The translations under genes were made by a program, and so were the position numbers. From Actinopolyspora halophila DSM 43834 (lineage in GTDB: Bacteria; Actinomycetota; Actinomycetes; Mycobacteriales; Pseudonocardiaceae), in NCBI RefSeq assembly GCF_000371785.1, contig NZ_AQUI01000002.1:776590-840589 (forward strand): 64,000 nt of DNA, read 5' to 3'. Of this stretch, positions 35,425-42,447 are shown piece after piece (the first letter of the stretch is position 1; each line of letters begins with the position of its first letter). Below the pieces are notes generated by a model. That model was given only the letters and a program-made list of their open reading frames with translations, was not told the DNA's origin and did no database searches.

Positions 35425-36428
35425 GAAGTCCCGTCCCGGCCGCCGCGTTCGCTGTCGAGCAGCGCCATCCCGTGCTCGTCGTAGCGCTGGCCCGCCGCGG
35501 ATTCGGCGGGAACCGCTCGTTCGATCGCGGCCACGTCCTCCGCGGCCAGCCGCAGGTCCAGCGCGCCGAGGGCCTCGTTGAGCCGTTCCCTGCGGCGGGC
35601 GCCGACGAGCGGGACGATGTCCTCTCCCTTGGCCAGGACCCAGGCGATGGCGACCTGGGCGACGTCGGCGCCCTTCTCCTCGGCCACGGAGCGGAGCTGC
35701 TCGACGAGGCCGAGGTTGTGGTCCAGGTTCTCGCCCTGGAACCTGGGGAAGCGCGATCTCGGATCATCGCTCTGGTTCCGGTCCCAGCGGCCGGAGAGCA
35801 GCCCCCTGGACAGCACTCCGTAGGCGGTGACCCCGATCCCGAGCTCCCGGCAGGTGGGCAGGATCTCGGCTTCGATGCCGCGGGAGAGCAGGGAGTACTC
35901 GATCTGCAGGTCCACGATCGGGTGTACCGCTGCCGCGCGGCGGATCGTGTCCGCGCCCACCTCGGACAGGCCGATGTGCCGGACGTGTCCGGCCTCGACC
36001 ATCTCGGAGATCGCTCCGACGGTCTCCTCGATGGGAACCCGCGGGTCCAGGCGGGCGGGCCGGTAGATGTCGACGTGGTCGGTGCCCAGACGTTGCAGGG
36101 TCTGGGCCAGCGAGTTCTTGACCCCGGCGGGGCTGCCGTCGAATCCGACGAAGTCGCCGTGCGGGTCGCGCATCGCTCCGAACTTGACGCTGAGGCGCAG
36201 CCGGTCCCTGTCGTGCCGCCGCAGGGCTTCGCGCAGCAGGAGCTCGTTGTGGCCGCTGCCGTAGAAGTCGCCGGTGTCCAGCAGGTCCATGCCCGCTTCG
36301 ATCGCGGCGTCGATGGTGGCGTGGCTCTCCGCGGTGTCGGCGGGGCCGTAGAAGTCGGACATGCCCATCAGGCCGAGGCCGAGCGGGAACACGTCGGGAC
36401 CGGTGGTTCCGAGGGGGCGTTGAGTCAT
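35421..36428 (-). CDS. Aldo/keto reductase
   Basis: A 335-residue aldo/keto reductase of the AKR13/YajO-like type. Catalytic Asp/Tyr are in LLDTGDFYGSGHNELL, Lys in LRLSVKFGAM; the position of the usual catalytic His reads IYRPARLDP, so the proton relay differs from classic members, as in AKR13. The end PLVGARRRERLNEALG binds NADP. The ATG at 36428 has GAAGGTGG upstream. It is the first gene of a two-gene operon with the TetR regulator. Confidence 0.92.
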   Translation of the reverse strand: MTQRPLGTTGPDVFPLGLGLMGMSDFYGPADTAESHATIDAAIEAGMDLLDTGDFYGSGHNELLLREALRRHDRDRLRLSVKFGAMRDPHGDFVGFDGSPAGVKNSLAQTLQRLGTDHVDIYRPARLDPRVPIEETVGAISEMVEAGHVRHIGLSEVGADTIRRAAAVHPIVDLQIEYSLLSRGIEAEILPTCRELGIGVTAYGVLSRGLLSGRWDRNQSDDPRSRFPRFQGENLDHNLGLVEQLRSVAEEKGADVAQVAIAWVLAKGEDIVPLVGARRRERLNEALGALDLRLAAEDVAAIERAVPAESAAGQRYDEHGMALLDSERGGRDGTS

Positions 36429-36450
36429 GCCACCACCTTCGGCGGACAAA

Positions 36451-36462
36451 TGACAGTTGTCA
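36451..36462. promoter_or_regulatory. Candidate TetR operator
   Basis: TGACA-GT-TGTCA, a perfect 5-2-5 inverted repeat 22 bp upstream of the aldo/keto reductase ATG. On the minus strand it contains TTGACA, a possible -35 box. Confidence 0.5.
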
Positions 36463-36500
36463 ATTTCTGTTACCAGTGAGCGAACTCCCCTGCTGGTGCT

Positions 36501-36575
36501 CGAGTCCCGCCGCTACTCGAGGTGCCCTCCAACGCGCCCGAGGCACCGACTCACGTGACGGCTGACCGACCGTCC
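36501..36575 (-). repeat. Partial copy of B-type repeat
   Basis: On the minus strand this reads as the left arm of the B-type element (GTCACGTGAGTCGGTGCC, then GCGTTGGAGGGCACCTCGAG and TAGCGGC). The loop half is present, the right arm is missing. It lies directly behind the stop of the MOSC gene (36614), in the same orientation as that gene. Confidence 0.65.
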
Positions 36576-36613
36576 ACGCAAAGCACCGCCACGAGTTGCG
36601 AGAGTTCCTCGGT

Positions 36614-37444
36614 TCAGAGTTCGGAGGCTCCCCATTCGGCCACTCCGAACTCGTCCCCCACGGAGAGCTCGCCCGTGCGCAGCACCGCGAACTTGCTGCC
36701 GAAGGCCACCCCGTTGCCCGCCGTGCGCCGGTACTCGGCGAGCACGCGCAACGGTTCGGGCCCGTCCTTGCGGCCGCTGGTCTGCTCGACGGTGGTGACC
36801 GCGCAGCGCTTGGCGAGCTTGGCGTAGCCCAACTCCACGTCCCCGGACACGCTCCTGCGCACCAGGTCCTCGGTGTGCGGCTCCCGCCAGCCCGCCACCA
36901 CGATGTTCGGACGGAAGCGGTCCATCGGCAACGCGGGAAGCCCCCGGTCGGTCAACCGCTCGTTCATGCTCCGCAAGGACTCCTCGGAAACCACCAGGAT
37001 CGGGCAGCTGTCCGCGTAACCGGAGGTCCCTTCGGTGAGTCCGTTGGTCACCCGATCGTGTTCCGGAGGGACGCGCACGAGCCTGCACCGAGTACCGAGC
37101 ACAGCGGAGAACCACTCGGCGGCCGAGTCCCCCTGGTCGATGCCCAGGTAGCCCGCCCCGTGCAGCTCGACCTCGGAGCGCGCCGTCGTAGCGTCGTCCA
37201 CCTCGATCACCGCCGGTTCGACGTCGGGGGCGTGCAGCGTCAGCCGCGTGCCGTCCGCGTCGATCTCGGGGCGGATGACGGCCATGCGGGGGTCCTTGCG
37301 CTGGCTGCGGAAGCCGCCCCGCTCGTCGACGACCATGAAGCCGCGGTCGTGGCGCAGCCCGGCGGGGGTCAGGTCGGCGCTGCCGAGCTTGATCCCAGCG
37401 CAGCCCTTGACCGGGTAGTAGACGAGCTCGGTGATCTCGGCCAT
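36614..37444 (-). CDS. MOSC domain protein
   Basis: A 276-residue protein with an N-terminal MOSC_N beta-barrel (residues 3-118; ITELVYYPVKGCAGIKL) and a C-terminal MOSC domain (about 135-270; FRPNIVVAGWREPHTEDL and a final Cys-bearing stretch CAVTTVEQTSGRKDG). MOSC proteins bind the molybdenum cofactor and, as in YcbX or mARC, reduce N-hydroxylated compounds. The Cys of CAVTT is the likely molybdenum ligand. It is a single gene; its ATG is 183 bp from the DUF397 gene on the same strand. Confidence 0.92.
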   Translation of the reverse strand: MAEITELVYYPVKGCAGIKLGSADLTPAGLRHDRGFMVVDERGGFRSQRKDPRMAVIRPEIDADGTRLTLHAPDVEPAVIEVDDATTARSEVELHGAGYLGIDQGDSAAEWFSAVLGTRCRLVRVPPEHDRVTNGLTEGTSGYADSCPILVVSEESLRSMNERLTDRGLPALPMDRFRPNIVVAGWREPHTEDLVRRSVSGDVELGYAKLAKRCAVTTVEQTSGRKDGPEPLRVLAEYRRTAGNGVAFGSKFAVLRTGELSVGDEFGVAEWGASEL

Positions 37445-37582
37445 GCGGCGAGCCTAGGGGTGTCCGCGCCGGAGCGCGACGCATCGCGCTCCTATGGGGC
37501 GCTCATCACCCCTCGGGAGAGCTCACCTGCCGGAGTCGGATTCAGCGGGGAAGGGAAGCGGCGGGTCCCGCGGATGCACCAG

Positions 37583-37608
37583 GCCCCCGACCTCGTCGGG
37601 CCGGGGGC
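37583..37608 (-). terminator. Hairpin after DUF397 gene
   Basis: GCCCCCG (37583-37589) and CGGGGGC (37602-37608) form a 7-bp stem, 19 bp beyond the stop of the DUF397 gene. Confidence 0.5.
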
Positions 37609-37626
37609 GTGGTCGTGGTCGGTGCT

Positions 37627-37824
37627 TCACCCGAAGCGGTCGGTTTTCACCGCGTCGAGGAAGGCCTGCCACTGCTGCCGGTCGGCGGTGAAGTAGCCGA
37701 GGCCGCGGTCCTTGGTGTCGCGCACCGCCGCACCGTCGCCGATCCGGCCGACCTCGACGCAGTCGGTCTGGTTGCTCGATCGGCTGGACTTTCGCCAGTT
37801 GCCCGGTACCTGCGACAGAGTCAC
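37627..37824 (-). CDS. DUF397 protein (WhiJ-locus small partner)
   Basis: A 65-residue DUF397 protein with the signature WRKSSRSSNQTDCVEVG and the end WQAFLDAVKTDRFG. In Streptomyces and relatives, these proteins are always paired with DUF5753 helix-turn-helix regulators (WhiJ/AbaA/BldB-type loci) and modulate them. Its ATG overlaps the regulator stop by 4 bp. Its job as antagonist or partner of the upstream regulator is known from the family only. Confidence 0.93.
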   Translation of the reverse strand: MTLSQVPGNWRKSSRSSNQTDCVEVGRIGDGAAVRDTKDRGLGYFTADRQQWQAFLDAVKTDRFG

Positions 37825-38675
37825 GCTGTATTCTCCAATCGGTTGGCCACTGCGGCGATGTGCTCAATCGAGTCCTCCGGGGTCATCGCCGTCTTCGCGA
37901 GGAGGTCTCTCGCTTCGAGGTACGCTGTTACGTCATCCGAGTCGCGCAACGTGGCACTGGATCTGTGGTGCTCCAAGTGCACGACGGGGTCGGCCTTGGC
38001 GAATTCCAACAGGACGAACGGCCCGGTGTGTGCCGGGGTCCATCCGGCCGTCGCCGGGATCACACGAATCTCGACGTTGTCGCGCTGTCCCAGCTCGCTC
38101 AGATGATGTAGCTGGTCGATATGGGTCTCCCGGTCGCCGATCTGCTGGTGCAGCACAGCCTCCAGGAGGAATGCCACGTAGTGCGCGGGGTCGCGCCGCC
38201 GGGTGATGGTGTCCTTGCGCCCCAGCCTCATGTTGACCCACTTGTCGACATCATGGCTCTCGGTGCCCACGATGGCCCGGACGTAGTCCGAGGTCTGGGT
38301 CAGTCCCGGCATGAGGACCGAGGACACATTGGTGATCGTGACAGCGTTGCGCTCATACTCCAGCAGTGCCGCGAGTTGATCCTGCTCGCCGGTTGATCCC
38401 ACCGAGACGGTGTTCACTGGTTCGTTGGCCGCCTCCCTTGCCATCTCGGCCAAACGGTCTCGTTCCGCGCCGGAAAGCCCCAGAACAGCGCACATCGCCG
38501 ACACCGAGTCCGAGGACGGCACCCGTGAACCGTTCTCCCACCTGACGATCACCGAATGCGACAGATCCAGGCGCGCCGCGAGGTCGCGCATCGTCATTCG
38601 GGCTTGTGTGCGTGCGTGACGCAACTCAGAGCCGAGCAGGTAGGCACGCGGCGCCGGATTCGTGGTCTCGGCCAT
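37821..38675 (-). CDS. XRE-family regulator with DUF5753 (WhiJ-like)
   Basis: A 284-residue regulator. The N-terminal XRE helix-turn-helix (residues 13-70) contains LRHARTQARMTMRDLAARLD then LSHSVIVRWENGSR. The C-terminal DUF5753 domain (about 95-275) is an alpha/beta ligand-like domain. It forms a translationally coupled pair with the DUF397 gene. The intergenic region to the divergent small genes holds two operators (38737-38775). Such pairs act as developmental or toxin-type switches in actinomycetes. Its location next to a deaminase toxin/immunity set suggests it controls that island. Confidence 0.92.
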   Translation of the reverse strand: MAETTNPAPRAYLLGSELRHARTQARMTMRDLAARLDLSHSVIVRWENGSRVPSSDSVSAMCAVLGLSGAERDRLAEMAREAANEPVNTVSVGSTGEQDQLAALLEYERNAVTITNVSSVLMPGLTQTSDYVRAIVGTESHDVDKWVNMRLGRKDTITRRRDPAHYVAFLLEAVLHQQIGDRETHIDQLHHLSELGQRDNVEIRVIPATAGWTPAHTGPFVLLEFAKADPVVHLEHHRSSATLRDSDDVTAYLEARDLLAKTAMTPEDSIEHIAAVANRLENTA

Positions 38676-38736
38676 GTCACCAAACCTTAACGCACGTAAC
38701 CACGGAAACGAGATCACCTAATTGGGCGATTGCATG

Positions 38737-38775
38737 TTTGGTTCCGGTACCAGACCATTTGGTTCCGAGACCAAA
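38737..38775. promoter_or_regulatory. Paired operators of the WhiJ-like locus
   Basis: TTTGGTTCCGAGACCAAA (38758-38775) is a perfect 6-6-6 inverted repeat, and TTTGGTTCCGGTACCAGA (38737-38754) is a close copy 21 bp away, i.e. on the same DNA face. A further half site ACCAAA lies at the start of the divergent regulator. Auto-control of both directions is likely. Confidence 0.65.
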
Positions 38776-38801
38776 TGAGCGTCCACGAGGGAGCGTAGTG
38801 C

Positions 38802-39017
38802 ATGAGCATGAGCTTTGGATCACTTGAAGGTCCTGGTGTGAAGGTGCCGTGCGACTCCGAGGGCGGGGCGGTCTCGCTCCGGGTGTCGCGGGTGGATGGC
38901 GAGGTGCGGATCACGACGCCGACGATTTTCAACCGCACCACGTGGACGGTTGAGCAGGTGCGCCAGCTGCGGGACGTGTTGGATGCGGCGCTTCGGGGCG
39001 GGCATGAGGGCGGGTGA
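38802..39017 (+). CDS. Small protein, first gene of deaminase island
   Basis: A 71-residue protein with a beta-rich part (residues 12-45; VSLRVSRVDGEVRITTPTIF) and a C-terminal helix WTVEQVRQLRDVLDAALRGG. Small proteins of this type commonly follow WhiJ-like operators in actinomycetes. GAGGGAG is positioned 8 bp before the ATG (another ATG follows two codons on). It overlaps the next gene by 14 bp. Function unknown. Confidence 0.7.
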   Translation: MSMSFGSLEGPGVKVPCDSEGGAVSLRVSRVDGEVRITTPTIFNRTTWTVEQVRQLRDVLDAALRGGHEGG

Positions 39018-39207
39018 GCTGGCCGTGTGGGCCGCGCACGAGCAGTGGCGCATGGAGCAGTTGGCCTACGACATCGCTCGTGGCTCGGCCACGGGTGCGC
39101 AGTGCCGGGAGGCGGCGTCGGTTTTCGAGGGGATCGCCGAGCGGCTGCGGGGCTATGCCGCCGGGCTCGACGGCGCGGAGGTCGTCGAAGGCGACGCCGA
39201 TGACTAG
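39004..39207 (+). CDS. Small helical protein, 67 aa
   Basis: A helical protein (AVWAAHEQWRMEQLAYDIAR, then CREAASVFEGIAERLRGYAA) with no signal peptide. It starts inside the end of the previous gene and overlaps the next gene by 8 bp, so the three small genes form a tightly coupled chain. I do not recognise a family. The ATG is the first possible start in frame after the previous gene's coding part. Confidence 0.65.
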   Translation: MRAGELAVWAAHEQWRMEQLAYDIARGSATGAQCREAASVFEGIAERLRGYAAGLDGAEVVEGDADD

Positions 39208-39442
39208 CCCGCCGCCGGAGGTGCCCGTGCGGGCGGATGCGGCGCTGACCGAGGTGATCCCCGCGGTCAACCGAGGCCGGTGGTCGCACTGGTGCGGCAC
39301 GCTGCCGCTGCCGGCCGTGGCCAGGCGCCGACCCGGCAGTACCAGCCTGCCGGCTCGGCAGCCCGAGCCTATCCCGGGGTTGTACCCGAACCCGGATCAG
39401 GCCCTGCTGGCCCGCGTGCTGTCTGGGCTGCGCGGGCTGTAG
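39200..39442 (+). CDS. Small protein, 80 aa
   Basis: A Pro/Arg-rich small protein (RWSHWCGTLPLPAVARRRPG; end NPDQALLARVLSGLRGL). Its ATG overlaps the preceding stop by 8 bp. No domain is recognised. The overlap and regular actinomycete codon use support it as a real gene; the function is open. Confidence 0.5.
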   Translation: MTSPPPEVPVRADAALTEVIPAVNRGRWSHWCGTLPLPAVARRRPGSTSLPARQPEPIPGLYPNPDQALLARVLSGLRGL

Positions 39443-39557
39443 TCCACACCCCCGGCGCCGTTCGAGCCCCGACCTCCGGCGCCGGGTCGTCGCCCGGCCG
39501 GTGCCTGCTCCCGAGGGCATCGGCCGGGCTCCCACCACACCTCCCACGGAGACACCT

Positions 39558-39944
39558 ATGACCGAGACCCTGCCGACCCGCTGGCGCGACCACGAGCTGC
39601 ACTGGCACGCCCACCTGTCCGAACGTTCCAGCAGCGCGAAACTGTGCCGCAACTACGACCCCGACGCGGTGCTGCTCACCCCGCAGGCCGGGGCCGAGTG
39701 GATCGCCGAGCAGCTCACCGCCCACAGCGCGGACACGATCGCCATCGAATGGCACACCCCCTGGGGCGTGACCCTCGACAGTCCCGGCATCCGCGACGCC
39801 GCCCGCGACCGGCACACGTTGGCCTACGGGCTGTCCGTCGACGCGCTGGTGGCCACCACCACGGGAGACCTGTACCTGCACGTCGACCCCCACACCCCCG
39901 AGCAGTGCCCGCACCACAAGTCGCAGGCCGCGTTCGCGGTCTGA
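39558..39944 (+). CDS. Hypothetical protein, 128 aa
   Basis: A soluble, acidic protein with alternating beta strands and helices: an N-terminal helix, WIAEQLTAHSADTIAIEWHT in the middle, and YLHVDPHTPEQCPHHKSQAA near the end; the last stretch has a Cys/His cluster that could bind metal. CACGGAGA precedes the ATG. It lies between the small-gene chain and the deaminase, in the same direction. It is unassigned. Confidence 0.7.
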   Translation: MTETLPTRWRDHELHWHAHLSERSSSAKLCRNYDPDAVLLTPQAGAEWIAEQLTAHSADTIAIEWHTPWGVTLDSPGIRDAARDRHTLAYGLSVDALVATTTGDLYLHVDPHTPEQCPHHKSQAAFAV

Positions 39945-39974
39945 CTGTCGCCCCATCCTGATAGGAGACCAGTG

Positions 39975-40091
39975 ATGCGCGACGACATTCGTAGCCAGTT
40001 ACAGCAGCTCATCGGCACCGCCCCCGCAGGCGAGTTACCGGCAGCGAGGCAGGCCGCCGAGCACGTTCGATCCGTTGCCGCCGTCCCGTAG
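39975..40091 (+). CDS. Very small protein, 38 aa
   Basis: A 38-residue reading frame: MRDDIRSQLQQLIGTAPAGE followed by a second helix and a TAG stop. It has a good ribosome-binding site (TAGGAG, seven bases before ATG), and its stop (TAGGAG) forms the ribosome-binding site of the deaminase gene that starts 9 bp later. Two short helices are predicted. It may be a coupling peptide or a small partner for the deaminase. Confidence 0.55.
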   Translation: MRDDIRSQLQQLIGTAPAGELPAARQAAEHVRSVAAVP

Positions 40092-40100
40092 GAGCCCGAC

Positions 40101-40829
40101 ATGTCCCACGTGGAGGAACTGGGCAACACCCTCGGCGGGATGCTCGGACGAGTACCCCCGGAACAGCTGCACCAGGCACGGGCCTGGATCGAGGAATACG
40201 CCCTGCCCACTCTGGCCGAAATCGGCCAGGGCAGCACCTCGCCCGACCTGGCCGAGGCCGTGGCGCTGCTCGAACGGGCACGCGATCTCATCGACGACGT
40301 GCTCGCCCTGAGCAACAACACCCGAACCCACCTGATCAACTACCTCGCCGAACTCGGCCTCAACACCGACCAGCCCCCGCCCAGCCTGCCCCACCCCTCG
40401 ACCCTCCCGCGAGTGCCTACCGACACGGCCCGGGACCGCTCGTGGATCGACCAGATCCGCGAACGACTACCCGAACACACCGGCGGGCAGACCACCGGAC
40501 TCGTCCACGACCAAGACGGCAACGAACTTCAGGTCAACAGTGGGCGGGACCCGAAACTATCCGAGCAAGCACGGCTGATCCTGCACAACTCCGAGCTGTT
40601 CCCTACCGACGACCGCGGCGAACCGACCGTGACGATGCACGTTGAGGTGAAATACGCGCTCATGATGCGGAAAGCAGGGCAGACTTATGGCGTCGTGGTC
40701 CTCAACAACGAACTCTGCCGAGGATGTGAGAAGGCCGTACCGGGAATCCTGCCGCAAGGGGCCACCCTGGTGGTGTGGCACCCCGGAACTCCCGAAACGA
40801 TCACGCTGCGAGGAAAGGCCAGACCGTGA
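40101..40829 (+). CDS. DddA/SCP1.201-like cytosine deaminase toxin
   Basis: A 242-residue two-part protein. Residues 1-88 are helical and match the 86-residue protein of the ATPase operon at 3023-3283 (14 of 48 identical in residues 38-85). A Pro-rich linker (90-110) follows. Residues 115-242 form a SCP1.201/DddA-like deaminase: the TGGQTTGLVHDQDG start, the zinc/catalytic HVE (His180, Glu182) and the CRGC pair (Cys206, Cys209) with the following VPGILPQGATLVV strand. DddA-type enzymes deaminate cytosine in double-stranded DNA; single-stranded DNA activity is also known in this family. No secretion signal is present. Its gene overlaps the Imm1 gene by 4 bp, as toxin/immunity pairs do. Confidence 0.88.
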   Translation: MSHVEELGNTLGGMLGRVPPEQLHQARAWIEEYALPTLAEIGQGSTSPDLAEAVALLERARDLIDDVLALSNNTRTHLINYLAELGLNTDQPPPSLPHPSTLPRVPTDTARDRSWIDQIRERLPEHTGGQTTGLVHDQDGNELQVNSGRDPKLSEQARLILHNSELFPTDDRGEPTVTMHVEVKYALMMRKAGQTYGVVVLNNELCRGCEKAVPGILPQGATLVVWHPGTPETITLRGKARP

Positions 40830-41284
40830 CCACCGTTGAGACAGGCACCGTGGTGTCGGTGCTGTACCGCCGCGAACTGCGCCATGCCTACACCGACGAC
40901 GAACGCGAGGTGCTGATACGCGAGATCACCGAGAGTCCGCCACGCCCGGTGTGCGAAGTGTTCGTGTGGGACCGCCCGTGCCGATTCGTCACCGACGGTG
41001 AACCGGACTTCCCGGATGGTCGGCTGCTCGTGTCCAGCGCCCCGAGTATCGGCTGGGGCGCGTTGAACTACGTACACCCAGGTGCCCCGGACGGACGTGT
41101 GGTCGACTCCCACAACCCCACTGCCGGTGCAGGTGCGCCGGTCCTACCGCTCGACCCGGACGGAGCGGACTTCCCCGCCTCGGCCTCGCTGCCGCTGGAC
41201 CAGGTCAGCGAGGCCATCACCGAGTACTGCCGCACCGGGAGGCGCCCCACCTGCGTGCAGTGGCAACTCGGCCAGTGGTACTGA
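40826..41284 (+). CDS. Imm1-family immunity protein
   Basis: A 152-residue protein matching the Imm1 family: a DGRLLVSSAPSIGWGALNYV strand pair, a DSHNP turn and the C-terminal IPLD-type helix PLDQVSEAITEYCRTGRRPT ending in CVQWQ. Imm1 proteins neutralise SCP1.201-like deaminases. The GTG start overlaps the deaminase stop (GTGA), so the antidote is made together with the toxin. It ends 70 bp before the first CRISPR repeat. The family pairing makes the toxin assignment much stronger. Confidence 0.9.
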   Translation: MTTVETGTVVSVLYRRELRHAYTDDEREVLIREITESPPRPVCEVFVWDRPCRFVTDGEPDFPDGRLLVSSAPSIGWGALNYVHPGAPDGRVVDSHNPTAGAGAPVLPLDPDGADFPASASLPLDQVSEAITEYCRTGRRPTCVQWQLGQWY

Positions 41285-41353
41285 CCTCGGCTTCCTCCGG
41301 AGCAAAAGTGATTCCAAAAACGGGAAAGTGCTGTTAAGATCGCAGGTCATCGA

Positions 41354-41626
41354 GTAGGCCCCGCACACGCGGGGATAGACCGACACCCCGGGCGAGACAT
41401 ACCGACCGAGGCACGTAGGCCCCGCACACGCGGGGATAGACCACGACTGCCACCCCATGATCCGGGCGTCGCGGAGTAGGCCCCGCGCACGCGGGGGCAG
41501 ACCGACCCTCTCATTCTCGTTCGGAGGATCGGAGGGGTAGGCCCCGCGCACGCGGGGGCAGACCGACCGCCGACGACCTCGCCCGGGCCGAGCGGGCGTC
41601 GGCCCCGCGCATGCGGGGGGCCGACA
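41354..41626. CRISPR. Small type I-E-like CRISPR array, no cas genes
   Basis: Five 29-nt repeats (starts 41354, 41415, 41476, 41537, 41598) with four spacers of exactly 32 nt. Repeats begin GTAGGCCCCGC and end in a GCGGGGATAGACC form (copies 1 and 2) or a GCGGGGGCAGACC form (3 and 4). Copy 5 starts GTCGG and is the degenerate distal end. An A-rich leader (AAAAGTGATTCCAAAAACGG) lies to the left, so copy 1 is leader-proximal. Repeat length, hairpin and spacer length fit subtype I-E. No cas gene is in the window. Spacers: 41383-41414, 41444-41475, 41505-41536, 41566-41597. Confidence 0.95.
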
Positions 41627-41737
41627 CTGAGCGCCCCGGGCCAGGGGAGTGCTGGGCACTCGTGTGCGCTTCCTAACCCTGCGGCAACCCCGAGATATCT
41701 CCACACCGGAGCACGACGCGTTTCAGCCGAACCGCCG

Positions 41738-42445
41738 CTATCCCTCCGCGGTGCCGCCGCCCAGCGTCCGCGCCGCGATGTCCGGTCGTCGCTCGGCCTC
41801 CGGCGGCGTGCGCAGCGTTATCCCGGCCTCGGTCAGCATGCTCAGGTCCAGGCTCCACTCGATTCGCGACCTGCGGGACCAGAGCTCGAAGGCCGCCGCC
41901 ACGTGCTCCGCTGCCTCGGGCTCGCTCATGCCGGTGACCGCGCACAGCTGTCGTCCGGCCGAGTCCTCGAGCCCGCGCACCTGGGCCAGCCCGAAGTGGG
42001 TGACGGTGTGGCAGGCGTCGCACAGGCAGATCAACCTGCGCAGCGTCTGGACGCGCTCGGTCGCGTCGTAGTGCCACCGCTCGTGCGCCTCCAACCTGCG
42101 CCGGGACTTCGCGTCCGGAGCGGTACCGCAGATCTCGCACCGCCACCCGGCGCGCCTGGTGATCATCCGGCGCAGCCGCTCCCAGTCCCGCGGAGCCGTG
42201 CACGAGCGCACGTTGGTGAACCAGCAGGTGCTGGGCACGAGATCGACGAACAGCCCGGAACCGAACGTTCGGTCCTCGCCGGGCAGCAGCTCGGGAATTT
42301 CCGGCAGGGCGGCCCAGGGGTGCAGGGCATCCATGCCCTCGCGCGGGGCGTACCAGCGCTTCTCCGCGGGATCCCAGCGTGCTCCCGTCGCCTTGGCCGC
42401 GTCCTTCTCGGCGAAGGGGACGTCGAGCCAGATCCGTTCGCCCAA
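41738..42445 (-). CDS. DUF5710/HNH-type DNA-associated protein
   Basis: A protein of about 235 residues. The N-terminal DUF5710-like domain has IWLDVPFAEKDAAKATGARW then DPAEKRWYAPREG, a fold known from TraC/primase-associated proteins. The middle part is a Cys-His HNH-like site: RCEICGTAPDAKSRRRLEAH, ERWHY, CLCDACHTVTHFG, with four Cys and several His that would bind zinc and carry out nicking. No ATG is in the right place, and TTG 42445, three bases after the exonuclease stop, is the likely start. It forms an operon with the exonuclease upstream. The role in DNA processing is inferred. Confidence 0.72.
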   Translation of the reverse strand: MGERIWLDVPFAEKDAAKATGARWDPAEKRWYAPREGMDALHPWAALPEIPELLPGEDRTFGSGLFVDLVPSTCWFTNVRSCTAPRDWERLRRMITRRAGWRCEICGTAPDAKSRRRLEAHERWHYDATERVQTLRRLICLCDACHTVTHFGLAQVRGLEDSAGRQLCAVTGMSEPEAAEHVAAAFELWSRRSRIEWSLDLSMLTEAGITLRTPPEAERRPDIAARTLGGGTAEG

Positions 42446-42447
42446 GG

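Noticed and set aside
41144-41704. Minus-strand frame with repeated CAGPT/RVRGAY-like peptides
   Set aside because: The peptide repeats are simply translated CRISPR repeats.
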